Below are positions 37,230-48,796 of a DNA stretch of 64,000 bases, in pieces. The position numbers and the translations under genes were made by a program. This DNA comes from Bisporella sp. PMI_857 (lineage: Eukaryota > Ascomycota > Leotiomycetes > Helotiales > Helotiaceae): contig JAJSPD010000001.1 of the NCBI GenBank assembly GCA_021307315.1, positions 372,001 through 436,000 on the forward strand. The letters run 5' to 3'. Below the pieces are notes generated by a model that was not told the origin of the DNA, made no database searches, and was given only the letters and a program-made list of their open reading frames with translations. The number at the start of each line of letters is the position of its first letter. Within the stretch, counting starts at the first letter, position 1.

Positions 37230-38345
37230 ATGGCAGATCATGTGGTCGACAAGCCGTCTTCAGCTGCACCATCATACAACTATCCTTTCGCGGCTGCACC
37301 AGACATCATCCGCTCTCACCAAAAAGACGCTTATTTTGAAGGTGTCTTGCTAAACCACCTCTCTAACCTGCTGCGTCGTCTCTATGGAGCACGTTTCCTT
37401 CATACATACACAACCGAAGCGCGAACTTTCTCTGAATTACTGTACTTGGGCCTTACTACGTTCATTGGAAATAGAACACTTGGGGAGGAATACTGCGACA
37501 TAATCCAGATCGAGGATGATACCCTCAAACTACCAGCGATAGCTCGGCGGGCAGGATATATCCTGACTTCGATTCTATTGCCATATTCGTTGAATCGCAT
37601 ACTGCCATCATTTAGAACACGAATACGAGCCAAGTTAGAAAGCAATCTTCGCAAACTAAGACGCCAAAAGCAACAAATGTCATATTCCTATAGATTTCAG
37701 TCATACATTCTCACCCATCTTGCGACCATTACATCTCCATCGCCGCTTCATGCTCTCACCCTCACGATTTTCTATTTCACCGGATCATACTATCAACTCT
37801 CTAAGCGTATCTGGGGACTGCGCTATATCTTCACCAAACGAATTGGAGAAAGCGAAGCAAGAGATGGGTATGAGGTTCTAGGTGTGCTATTGGTGCTCCA
37901 GATTACCGTTCAAGGATGGCTACACCTGCAGTCAACGCTTCAAAGCCAAGTTCCTGCAAACACAGGTCAATTAATGGGCGGCTCTGCTATGCTTGAGGGT
38001 GGGGTAGAAGTGTCCCTTGATCCGGCAGCTTTCAGTGCGAACAACGAATTACTTATAGAATCATCCGCACCACGATCTGCTTCAGACATTGGGAAAGTTA
38101 CACACACGGAAGTTTTGGACAACCCACGGTACGACTTACGAGATAATGAGACAACGATGGGATACATAAAGGGGCAGAACAGGAAATGCACACTTTGTTT
38201 GGAAGGGTTGAAAGATCCGAGCGCGGCAGGATGTGGGCACATATTTTGCTGGGAGTGCATCGCGGAATGGGTTCGAGAGAAGCCAGAATGTCCGCTTTGT
38301 AGAAGGGATGTGGGCATAAGTCATATCCTGCCGCTTAGAGTTTAG
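37230..38345 (+). CDS. pex10: Peroxin-10, RING-type peroxisomal ubiquitin ligase
   Basis: Single exon of 371 aa from the ATG at 37230 (MADHVVDKPSS); an open frame extends 21 nt further upstream but has no ATG. Peroxisome membrane E3 that, with PEX2 and PEX12, ubiquitinates the import receptor PEX5 for recycling. The N-terminal half fits the Pex2/Pex10/Pex12 domain (PDIIRSHQKDAYFE, LLRRLYGARF, RRAGYILTSILLPYSLNR). A RING finger closes the protein: CTLCLEGLKDPSAAGCGHIF, then CWECIAEWV and CPLCRRDVG. It is the divergent neighbour of erd1. A ~100-residue variable linker separates the membrane part and the RING. Confidence 0.93.
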   Translation: MADHVVDKPSSAAPSYNYPFAAAPDIIRSHQKDAYFEGVLLNHLSNLLRRLYGARFLHTYTTEARTFSELLYLGLTTFIGNRTLGEEYCDIIQIEDDTLKLPAIARRAGYILTSILLPYSLNRILPSFRTRIRAKLESNLRKLRRQKQQMSYSYRFQSYILTHLATITSPSPLHALTLTIFYFTGSYYQLSKRIWGLRYIFTKRIGESEARDGYEVLGVLLVLQITVQGWLHLQSTLQSQVPANTGQLMGGSAMLEGGVEVSLDPAAFSANNELLIESSAPRSASDIGKVTHTEVLDNPRYDLRDNETTMGYIKGQNRKCTLCLEGLKDPSAAGCGHIFCWECIAEWVREKPECPLCRRDVGISHILPLRV

Positions 38346-40265
38346 TATTGAGAATAATGTGAGAGAATGTATTAGATACCCCAAAACTCTTTTCGTGTCA
38401 TCTTATATTAATCAGTATCATGTTTCTCATGACATCACTTCCTGCTCCGGTCAAGGGATAATCGAGCTTCCGGTCACTTTTATTTCGAATAAAAAACGGC
38501 TACAAAACATGTCCTCTAACCTGCACGACTCGAACATTCGAGCATGTTCAAGCACCTGTTGAGAGCTACAAGCCCTTACTCAGTCCCCATCTGGCCCCAG
38601 AATGGAGATATAAGACCTTAATTGCTAACACCATCTTGACAAATACCATTCAACTTGTACGGAGGAGGCGAGAGGTTTGGAGAGATCGTGAAAGTGATCA
38701 TATTCTAAGTCTTTGTGATGATAGTCAAGCACAGTGAGCTTGAAACTCTATATTTTTGATCTTACCAGAACTCTCCCTCTCTCCATGAAGATTTGCGTCA
38801 CCCAGTGTGAACTTTCATTGCCTTTGCTGTCAGGCTACTTGCCATTGTCAATGCCTTAAACAGGAAAATGCCCTCTGTTTTGCACTTCTTTAACAATTTG
38901 TATTGCAGACTTAGACCCATGGTGGTCCTCCTACCTCAATTTTGCCAGTGAACATCTCTTTCCAGCCCAACCTATTCTCAAAATCTCACTACTTAACCAG
39001 AGGAGTGAACTATCGGCTTACTGTAATAAAAGTAGAGAAGAACTAATTACTTGGCTTTTATAGAATTAGAAATTAAAAAGAAAGTTTAATTGTGTATTTT
39101 ACCAGGAAGTCGAGCACTGTCTTGTATATGCTTGATATTTTGAATCTGTTACGGATGAATAACCTGAGCTTACAACTTTTATCGCTGGAGAGAGATATAA
39201 ACTACTAGAGTTGTGATTGGGTTCTTTAATAACTCAAAAACTTCCACCTTTAGAGACCATGAAAAGCATTTAATGTAAGTATGCAATACTATCAATTCGA
39301 AGCCATGCAATCGTGAGTAAGTGCTTTCATTTCTTGCAAACCTTACAACTCCTCTTGAGCGATTGCTTGGAACTATGCTGTATGTTAAATGTCGGCCTCA
39401 GATGTTCTGTTGCCAGATATGTTGTTTTTATCATTTTTTCCTCGTTATCTTCTGCATACATGCAAACCTATGGTGAGATCTATTGTAACGTGGATTCCCA
39501 GTTGTATTTCTTCTTGTTAACTGTACGGCGACCTTCGAGTTTAAATTGAGTTACCTCACGGAGTCAAAACCGGTGCGTTTGCAACCGCTTTCATGAAATC
39601 CATTGCAAATATCATTTTCTTGTAATGCAAGAGACAAAATGAATCTATTTTATAGTTAAGATTTTACGCTAGCACCTCGATTGTGATACTTGTCAGTATA
39701 AAACAAAAATATCACCTCTAAAACCGGTGTTTCTAAGGGAAGAGCGGGAGCTGACATACCATAGCAATGGATATATGACTATAATATACTGTAGAACCCC
39801 TGAAAGTAGAGTAAAGCGAATAACCAGAGGGGGTAAAAGATGCGAAATGGCAATATACAGGTCGAAAATTTGAACTGAGGAAATATTCGCTATAAAATAT
39901 GTTGATAGATGTGAGCGTATAATACTTTCATAGAGGTCTATAACCTGCAGCCTTCCTAACTTTTACTCTTTAGAGAAAGGTAGGCTTTCGTGTTACTAAA
40001 GAATATAGCTAACTTTTTTTCATTTATTAACCTGAGCCCTATATGAAGCATTGGCATTCCTGTTCCACTGCAGCCATCCCTTCTAAAATTTTGTTGTCAC
40101 CACAGTTTACATTGCCTCCACACACTCAGGTACGTGAGATTTATACTTATTACTTTAACCATGTTCAGATTTTGATTGAAAAGATCAAATATAAACAAAC
40201 TCAAACAGCTGCGTTAGTTTCATCTCTCATTCATTAAGCGAGAAATGGCTACAAGACTTTTTTTG
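38346..40265. other. AT-rich gene-poor region, left of solo LTR
   Basis: No coding frame is supported. From about 39050 the sequence is visibly AT-rich with frequent TA steps and stops in all frames, as in degenerate (possibly RIP-mutated) repeat DNA. I could not identify the parent element. Confidence 0.45.
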
Positions 40266-40270
40266 GATCT

Positions 40271-40495
40271 TGTCACGACCCCAATACAGGCGCCAGTGAT
40301 AGCTGTTTGTAAGGTGTCAAATACAAAGATTCTAAACTAAAGAGAAAAAGGTGTAACTGCTACCTTTATATATCCCAGGGTAACGTGACCAGTTCCAGGG
40401 TCCTAGATAAGCGAACCAATGAGCGTTCGCAGTTGTGGTGCGACATTGTCAATGAATGACAATGCAGCGTGCACGTAGCCTCTAGAACCGTGACA
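40271..40495. mobile_element. Solo LTR of an LTR retrotransposon (225 bp) with 5-bp target duplication
   Basis: The element starts TGTCACGACC and ends AACCGTGACA; the first and last seven bases are inverted (TGTCACG/CGTGACA), and it has the TG...CA ends of LTRs. It is flanked on both sides by the same 5 bp, GATCT, at 40266-40270 and 40496-40500, the duplication size of Ty1/copia and Ty3/gypsy integrases. No internal region (primer-binding site, gag, pol) is present, so it is a solo LTR left by recombination between two LTRs. A TATA-like tttatatat lies inside. The strand cannot be assigned without the internal part. Confidence 0.85.
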
Positions 40496-40500
40496 GATCT

Positions 40501-41760
40501 GGTCCATTTGGAGGAAGTGAGAAATTAACAGTCTCCTTCCCAATATGTTAAAATGAGGGAAAGTAGTATTTGCTAATGCTCTGACAATGCGTGGTTCAGC
40601 AGGTGACAGTACTGTTATATTCTCAAGCTAAAGATAGTTCTACAAACATTTTGAATTAGCTTTCAGGCTTTGAATTTTAATATATTCTGGAAGTAAGTGT
40701 AATATCTCTCCTTTCTAAGCTTTTCCACATGACGGCAACGCTTGCCACGTATCGACAGAATTGGACAATCAGAAATGTGTAGAGCCCTATATTGTGCTTT
40801 TTCTGGCGAAAGCAGGCGTTGACCCTATCCATTTCTTTTCCTTTTCGTATTCAGAATAGAATATTCAAATGACGAAATAGAATATTCCCATCACTTTCTC
40901 TGTTATTCCACTTATTGTTGTCCAATTATTTCATTTTGTGTTTGTCCAGGTGTAAGACTATTACCCGAGCCGGGCACTTGCCGATCTCGAAACTCAACTA
41001 TCTATAGCCGACTAGCCGAGCCGAGATATTCGCACAATGTCCTTCGAGATGGAGAACTACAAAAACTAAGTTATAGATCTAGAGGCCGAATATTTTCCGG
41101 GAAGTGATTACCTTGGTCACCATTTGCCTATGAAGCACTGTTACAATACAACTCCGGCCGTTAGGGCTACATCCCAAACCTATCAAGAGCCAATGAGCAT
41201 GCATTTTAGCCGCCAGAGAGGATAGTTTGGCGGCTTTTTGTTATATTCGAGTTCGAAGCAGCAGTTACGTCTATTGTCGCAAACAAATAATGGAAAGGAT
41301 AGATCATGCTTCAGTCTTTGGGGCTGGTTTGAGTATTCATGGAGTTGTGGAGTTGTGGAAACTTGACCATTTCAGCTCGGCTTTGAAGCCGTTGGAATAT
41401 ATGAGTCCTGAGTCTTTCCTCCTGAACGTTTCCCTCCTACTTTGGATATAGTAATAAGCGGTTGTTGGATTTGGCGTGGTATCCTAGTCCCCAATTAATT
41501 TACCCCGAGCTTGGGAATGGACAGGGTAGTCCAGATCCGAAGTTCGCGCTTATAACACCTTTGTCGAAGCTTCGTTTACAGGTTCCCACGCGCCAAATTA
41601 TTTATGTGAAACTTCATGTTGGTGTTTGAAACTAAACTTGGGGCGTGGGCCCTAGGTTGTAAACGCCGCAAATACGCCTCAATCTAAGTAGCACACAATA
41701 AATCTTAAACAAAAGCGTATGTGACTCGTGTCTGTATTTTCATTTTTTGTGCCTGCAGCA
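40501..41760. other. AT-rich gene-poor region, right of solo LTR
   Basis: No gene is supported. The segment just before 41761 is presumably the promoter of the next gene. Confidence 0.45.
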
Positions 41761-42820
41761 ATGTCGTTTGCCCATCTGTTTCTTGTAATCTGCAGCTTCA
41801 ATGCTGCTGTTATCTTTGCACAGTCACTGAATGCAAGCTGGCAGTTTCCCGTTGCTGATGGACTCATTATCAATACCATAGACACCATAGTCTTGCAATG
41901 GACATCTGATTTTGCTGAGGCATGGATTCACATGTGGTGTCAGAATGGGGAGGTTGGCAACAACGTTGTCTTGGGTTAGTCTGACAAACCACCTTTTTAT
42001 TGTGTTTTGTTAAACTGGAAATTCTAATTAAAATGTTACTCTCATAGGGAGCACCACGGAGGTCAATTCCGTCGGTATATATGCATATATCATATCTAAA
42101 GACAGCCCTAGTGTGCGGGTCTTTCCTGTTGCGTGCCATGCGCAACTAGTCGCTCAACCAAACGGAAATGGCGTTGATTCCCTAGTAGGAGTAACCTTCG
42201 TCTCGATTTCCGATGCTCCAGCAAAGACCTTTTCGCTCAAGGCAGCTCAACTCTCCACAATTGGCGTCACTACAACCACAGTCATTTCAGCTCCGCAAAC
42301 CTCTTCCGAAGTACCCACAGCGCCTTTGTCTTCGCCCACGTTTGCAAATCCTTTATCATCAAGTTTTGCCTTTGGCTTAACAAGTAGCACTATATCTTCG
42401 CCAACATCTATCTCTTCAGAAATGCGAACCCTTACTTCGAGCCTTGTTTCACCATCACCTACGAATGCTGGAGGCCTTTTAAAAGCACAGGAGAAAGGTG
42501 GGCTTGCGGTCAAAATCAAAGTGACGATCGCAGTTGTGTCTGTGGCAGCGGGATTGTTTATCACAGGTTTCGTGGTGTGGCGTGTACGAAGGCGACAGAG
42601 CAGGCTAGGAGTCCCCGAACTAGATGGAAACGCACATTTGGGCCCATACGGCGCTCCAAAATATGGCAGACATGAGCTTGAAGATGAAGAAAGAAGAAAA
42701 CATGAGCTTGAAGCCTCTCCCAACAGAGTAGAGTTGGAGAGTGAGCCTGTGCTGCACGAACTGCCAGTTAACTCACCGAAAATGATACCCACTAAGAGTG
42801 ATCTGCCAAAATGGATCTGA
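41761..42820 (+). CDS. Secreted/plasma-membrane single-pass glycoprotein with Ser/Thr-rich stalk
   Basis: Two exons (41761-41974, 42048-42820) give 328 aa. Layout: signal peptide (MSFAHLFLVICSFNAAVIFA), an ectodomain of about 120 residues with a few cysteines (WCQNG, ACHAQL), and a Ser/Thr/Pro-rich stalk likely O-glycosylated. One membrane helix follows (VTIAVVSVAAGLFITGFVVW) with a stop-transfer RVRRRQSR. The cytosolic tail is charged and includes HELEDEERRKHELEAS with a repeated KHELE/RHELE unit. Fungi have many such proteins of unknown function, some acting as surface sensors. No known domain name can be assigned. The intron is 73 nt. Confidence 0.8.
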
Positions 42821-43359
42821 GGAACAGCTGGCATGTGTGAAGAAGGGCCAGCTTGAGCGAAGAGGTGAACAGCACCCATTTACACGGCCTTCTAGGACAT
42901 GGTCTCATGATCATGAACTACTGAGCCCGAGACACACAAGGGGAAAGAAAATCTTAAAACCGTGATTTTATTGGTTATCGCCGGTAGGTCTGCCAATAGG
43001 ACGTGAGCTTAGCAAAAAAGGCAATGGCTTTCAAAGGAAGACGCAAACCTTTATCACGAAACATAGATCCAACGCAAGGCTCTAGAACTATGCTCCTCAA
43101 AGAAAGAAACCCTAATTCTTGTGCAAGTCATCAGTCTTTGCTCAAGTACAGTACATTATCTCACCGGTATAGAATTGCGAAGACTATTGTGGTTACTAGT
43201 GTCTTTTTGCTTAACAGGCAACTTTGAGGAATACTTTACAAAGAAATCTCAGCAAGCTCCTTCAACTCCCATCCAAGTGTCCTCCTTTACAACTTCATTG
43301 GCAACAATGATAAAAGATACGAAAGAACCCTTGACAAAATGCTACTTCCGGTGTTAACA
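42821..43359. other. Intergenic region
   Basis: No convincing coding frame. It contains the 3' flank of the membrane-protein gene and the likely promoter of the next gene. Confidence 0.4.
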
Positions 43360-44287
43360 ATGGTTACCAACAAAGGACCGGCAATGCCAGTGATGCTCCT
43401 CGAAGATTTCGAGTTCCGGCGTAGGCTCAATATGTATTTTCGCATGCGCGGGTATCTCTAGGCTAGCAATATTCTTATGTCAGCATGAAGAGGCATCATT
43501 GTCCAGGAGAGAGCGGCCGGGTCGGCAGAGCAACTGGCATGACTTCTTGCCGGTCATCGCCTGACAACCTCCCGTATTGTGGAGCGCACCAATGGTTTTG
43601 CCGAATCCACGAAATTGCAGTCATGAAGGAGCGGCTCTGTCCAGCTTGCATAGCTAAGGAGAAAGCCGAGTAGGTTCTCCCAGACATAGATGCTGATGCT
43701 CGGTCGCTGACTGAGTATGGTAGTGAAAAAAGGAGGAGAGAACAAGAAGATAGGGACAAGAAAGATAGAGGTAAAGGGGGTGGCGGAGATGCGGGTGGTA
43801 CTGGATCCTTTGGAAAAGGGGGGATGGGTGGAAATGGAGGAGGTAAAGGGGCCGAAAACTCATCCGGCAAGAGGAAGACGTGGACCAAGAAGAGGGATTC
43901 AGTAAAGAAGCAAAAGCGTCCACCTACCGCTATTGTAAGGTCGAGCAGATCCGGTGTGATTCTCAACTTCAGTCCAAAAAACGTAAGTATACCACCTACT
44001 TCACTCGTCTCTTTCCATGGTTCTGAATATTTCTTATCGCCTAAGACATGAGCCAAGAGACGGTCAGATGGACGTCGTTAAGAACTACTGGTAACTCGGC
44101 TTTCACATCCTAAGATCTTCCTTGGAAAGCGTACTGACTCAGACGCGAACAGTGGCAACAACTTGTGGACAATCTTATAAAGGACGAAGTGTACGCGATC
44201 ATGGACAATGTAAACTTTGTTGGCAAACTAGATATGTTTCGTACCTTATTTCCGCCAACTGCTGGTTTTTGGAATACTTCGGCGTAA
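43360..44287 (+). pseudogene. Unrecognised cysteine-rich/Gly-Lys-rich gene with a stop at an exon junction
   Basis: Five exons fit in frame: 43360-43433, 43484-43669, 43724-43982, 44053-44090, 44143-44287 (702 nt). The second encodes a cysteine/histidine block (HHCPGESGRVGRATGMTSC, then CGAHQWFCRIH and CPACI). The third encodes a basic, Gly-rich linker (DKKDRGKGGGGDAGGTG, KRKTWTKKRD). The last encodes a coding-looking helix (REQWQQLVDNLIKDEVYAIM) ending FWNTSA. All splice sites are GT/AG with good branch sites, and the 54-nt intron removes an in-frame TAG. The join of exons 4 and 5 creates TG|A, a stop, while the frame on both sides is preserved. The gene may be recently disabled, or the last junction is misplaced. 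Family unknown. Confidence 0.5.
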
Positions 44288-45206
44288 GCAGGTGGAAGAT
44301 AACGGTACTTGAATTTTGGTTGTTGCGCAGGTATAACGGTTGAGGACGGGCCAGAAATGTTCTGGCTCTGCGGCGGGGGTTGGGAAATTTGTATATTATT
44401 TCGAAGCTCGGAATTATATAGTTTATCTATGCGCTTCACGAGTCAGCACTAGCTTTCCCAGCTTGGATTATAGGATTTTTATGGGTGTTGCGGTAGGTGC
44501 CTACTACATCAAGGAGCTAATGCCAGTCAAATAATGTCATTGAATTCATAAGTAGCCAGCGAGAGCCATGACTTACCTCCAAACCCATTTTCTCGAAATC
44601 AACCATTTCTTCATCCTATATCCTATATCCTAGTCCAAGCTTCATATGCGCAATGATCGACGGTGTGCATAAGCCTACAGTTCTTATACTAGACGGACAT
44701 TGAAGGGGTGAGACGATTCTGCAACTGGGCTAGTGCATAGCTCGGGGTAGGGGTATTTTGTTGGGAAGAGGTATCCGTTGATGCACGAGACAGGTCACTA
44801 GCTGGAAGGTGTTTGCGGGAACGACGCACAGTAACTACCTACCTTTGGGAGGCGATACATTGGTTATACTATTATAGATGCCTTAGGATTAGGTATTGCT
44901 GAGTGCCATGTAGGAAGGCGAGGTATATGACTAGCCTGGAATCATAGGACTGAAGTTGGGAGATCTCCTTCAGCTGAACTCTGTGAATTAAACAATGCTG
45001 AGTCCAGTGGGAAGGGCCGGGAAATGGGATAATGACCGTGAACTACCTTCACATGAAGGAGGGGTCGAAAAGTAAGAAACATATAAGATCGGGATGTAAC
45101 TTCCACTTTGCTAAAAGTCGTTGAGAATGACATACATTCATGTACCATATTACCATCGAACACATCATCCATAACCAGGAGCTCGTAGTCTGAAAGTCAG
45201 AGCTCA
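44288..45206. other. Intergenic region
   Basis: No coding frame with support. It contains a small repeat (tatcctatatcctatatcc) near 44615-44632. The right end is the 3' side of the reverse-strand NF-X1 gene. Confidence 0.4.
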
Positions 45207-48200
45207 TTATTCATTATCGACTGCCTGCTCCCAGTCGTCAACTGGGTCTTCTTGTACCTCTTTCTTCTTCTTCGATAAGCCTTTTCCTAGAACAGTAAAT
45301 GAACTTTTAGTACCGATCGTAGGTTTTGGAGTAGCTGAACCTCCAAGTGCTCCTATTGAATGGTTAAATATTGCTCGGAGTGGAATTCTAAGGCAGTTCG
45401 CGACTCTGAGAAATTCCGTTAATGAAGTGCATACCTTTGGCAACTTGACTCCAGCCTCCAGCAGAACTATTATCATCTCTTCGCAATACGTTGACTGCAT
45501 TAGATCAGCACAATAGTCTCAGAAATATTCGTAAATGGACAAAGAACAAGACGATGGCAGCGCACACAGAAATCAAATCTGGGTCACTTACGATTTGAGT
45601 CCACAGAACAGAGAATACAAGATGACCCAAGACCATGATCTGTGACTTTCTTACTGATCGCTGTTTTAAGTGTAGAGAGTGATGTCTTATGAATCCAAGA
45701 TCCTGAGGCAGAAGCGGTGGCTTTCACAATGACCTCTCCAGAAACTAGGAATGAGACGTCTAGCTTGAAATTTGATGCTACGGGGTCTAACTCGGCGTGT
45801 AACTCATCAATCGTCAATCCAAACCGCGGATTAGAAAGAAGAAACGCATTATATGGCTCAGCTGTTGTCATGAGACTATGAGAGCCTAGAAAATCATACA
45901 GTCAGCGGCTTGATCTTTCACCATTATATTATGATTCTGACCTAAAGGAGCTGGCTCTGCTGTAGTAGGTGGCTTTATCTTCACGCATTGGGCTAGTGTT
46001 TTCATAGGCGCAGAGACAAATCTTGGTGTCTTAAATATACAAATGTGCCGATGTGGCTCTGGATCCTGACTTTCAGAGTCGAAACCATAGTCTTCTGCAA
46101 GGGAGTGTAGAAATGCACGTTGATTTGCTTGCATGGGCTTGAATCGCAATCTATTTCCTGTTAGCAACCGGAGCAGCCATTACTAGAAAACTTTGGAAAT
46201 AGAGCAAATTATCCAAGTGAAGGACTAGGAATGTGAATAGAAAACCTCACCTCTTCTCTTCCGAATCGGCGGCAAAGACCCTGAACTCTCTCTCATATGT
46301 TTGGCAGAATTTTGTGTTTTCCTTGAAAAATTCAAGAGTCCGTGTAGAATATGGGATGTGGTCGTCTAAGTGCGTGATAGGGTCAATATTCAGCGCAGCA
46401 GCGAATTTGGCATTGCGTTGCAATCGCAGACATTCATCGTTACAGTCCAAGGTCTTCTTTGAATTTCCATCACTCGCTTTCGAGGCAAGACATTGAGCAG
46501 GCTTCTTTTGGTGCTGGCACTCACAAGTGATGAATGTCTTAGCTTGGCAAGGAGTGGTCTCCTTGCACGGATAAGGGGCATGGCATGAATCGCCACAGGT
46601 ATGATCACAGACAGACTTCTTCCTTCCACAAGGTTGCGTACACGGGGAAGCAGTATCCTCGCATTCGCCATTTCTATGGCATTGTTTCCGACAATAGTGA
46701 TTACCGCACTTTAGCTTCTTTCCACATGGTAATCCACAACGTACCTCCGTGAACCAACATGGCTGATTCTTCAGGTTGCGTTTGCCACATACGCAAGGTT
46801 TTTCAACCAGATAAGGACATTTAGGGCAGGGAACAGCATCAGGATGGCATTGATGCTTAGTTCGAGGATGATCACAAGTGCCTGTTGGTTTGATACAATC
46901 GAAATGGCAAGGTGGGGGCTGAGTTCCGCAAGGCTGGGGAGGTTGTAGGACAGTTCGGCCACAGGCACAGCTGATGTCTTCGAATACAGCCTCAAGACAA
47001 CTTCGACATGGCCCTTTGTGACATAGATCTTGACAAAAGTGCGACCCACATTTTAAAGGCCTCCCGCAAACTTTAAGGCATATATGCTCAGCTTCGAAAT
47101 TCTCCTCTACTGGGCGACTGGCGTTTAACTGACGAGCTTTTCTCTTATTGAGAGCCTGTCGCTCAGCTGCCTTTTTCTCGCCAGGACAGCAAGTAACTGG
47201 GCATTCATGTCGTCCACAATTTAGGGCTGTTCGACAAATGCGTTCACAGGCAGGCGGCTCTTCTGAGCGTTCATGGCAGATCATGTTCTGTGTGGTTCTT
47301 CCACAGCGGCAAGGTATGTCAATTTCCTCCCAACATGTGCCACACTCGTTATTATGACATGTCTGGCGGCAATAATGATTACATGGGAGCTTCTTTTTGC
47401 ACTTTTCTTGACAGTGAGGAATTGGAGACGTGCAGCTTGTCCGTGGCTCCGTTATAAGAATAGATAATGGTGTTTTCCCGCAAGGACAGTGGGTAATTGT
47501 ATCGGGCGAGAAAGGACAATGTAGTGGAAACCGGTCCTGTACATGGCAAGTTCTCTTACAGAAATGGCCTGGTTTTCCACAGTCGTAGGCCCTTTGGCAT
47601 TCTGACCCACAATCGAACGATCCTATCCAAATGTTATCTTCGTTCCGACTTTCCCGTTCCTCACTTCTATCCGAACACGGTAAAGCTTTCTCAACTTGTC
47701 CACAGAAGCACTTTGATTCCACCAAAACTTCACAACTGCCGCAAAGTCCTTCGTGGCAACCTCTATTACATGTATGTTCTCCACAAGGTAGTAAATCGCC
47801 GCAAATCTGTCCGCAGCTCCACCCGCTTTCATAGTTGGTGTCTACACACCTTCTAGTGGAGGTTTCTTTACCACAGAAACAAGCAAGAGACGGTCCCATA
47901 TGATCACATGGCTGGCAAGGGCCAGCATGGCAGGTCTGACTGCAGGGGTGAGGGCATTGGCGGGATCTAGAACAGGACTGGCCACAAGAATGAGGGGGCA
48001 ATCCAGGGACGGAGCGGGGATCTGTCTCTTTCTCACACCAGCAAGTATAGTTCTCTGGTAAGCCTTCCTTTGGCAAGTTGCAGCCTGGACATCTCCATTG
48101 TCTTGGTGGTGGTAATTCTCCATTCTGGGTGGCTCGTTGCTGATGTGTAGAGACCTCGTTCTTCGACCATTTCTTTACACAAGAAAGATGCAAGACAGAC

Positions 48201-48796
48201 CAACATGTCTTGCAAGACCAAACCTTAGAGTTTAGAAGCACTTCGTTTGTGCATATGACGCATTCGTAGTTGCCACTGGAAATGTCTTCGTGGGTTCGTG
48301 TAGCAATATCTGGAGCTTGAGATTTTGACATACGTCGAGAACGAGGAATTTGTGCTGAGTTTGGATCTTGTGTTGACCGTGAAATAATGGGGCGACCCGG
48401 AATGAATTCTGGTGCATCGGCTGCTAGAGAGCCGGCAGCTGAGCCGGCAACAGATGGAGGATTCGATGGAGCCGCCGTGAGCTCTCCTCCAAACACTCTC
48501 TGTCCATTTACCAGAGGTTGAGCTCCTCCACGCCGACCGCCTCGGCCAAAGCCACCACGTCTTCCATTTCTTCCCCCACGTGTATGGTTCGGATATTCTG
48601 GTGCATTATGTGGATGGGCGTTGGGCGCGGCGCCTTCAGGTGATTGTGGCAAAGAAACACTTGGAGTATTCGCATTTTGTGCTACTGTTCCCCCTAATCC
48701 TCCAGATGCTCCTAGGAGTCTATTGCCTCTTCGTGGTCCTCGTCGTCTTGGAGGTCGATTTGCCCCTGGACCTGGTGTCGGATCTGGGGTGAACAT
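45207..48796 (-). CDS. fap1: NF-X1-type zinc-finger protein with R3H domain (FAP1 homologue)
   Basis: Five exons on the reverse strand (46251-48796, 45942-46150, 45592-45885, 45435-45494, 45207-45352) total exactly 1084 aa. The N-terminus is Arg/Gly-rich (RRRGPRRGNR, RGGRRGG). A RING/PHD-like CVICTNEV...CKTCWSVLHLSC module follows, then a long array of NF-X1 repeats (for example CGEHTCNRGCHEGLC, CNHYCRQTCHNNEC, CGNHYCRKQCH). After that comes an R3H-like region (FLHSLAEDYGFDSES) and an acidic C-terminus. The family binds nucleic acid and includes transcriptional repressors and E3 ligases; yeast Fap1 binds the FKBP12 prolyl isomerase. The start ATG at 48796 is the first in frame; upstream in-frame codons lack ATG. 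Confidence 0.93.

Noticed and set aside
42247..42879. 210-codon reverse frame
   Set aside because: Antisense to the Ser/Thr-rich stalk and tail of the membrane protein; low-complexity composition explains it.
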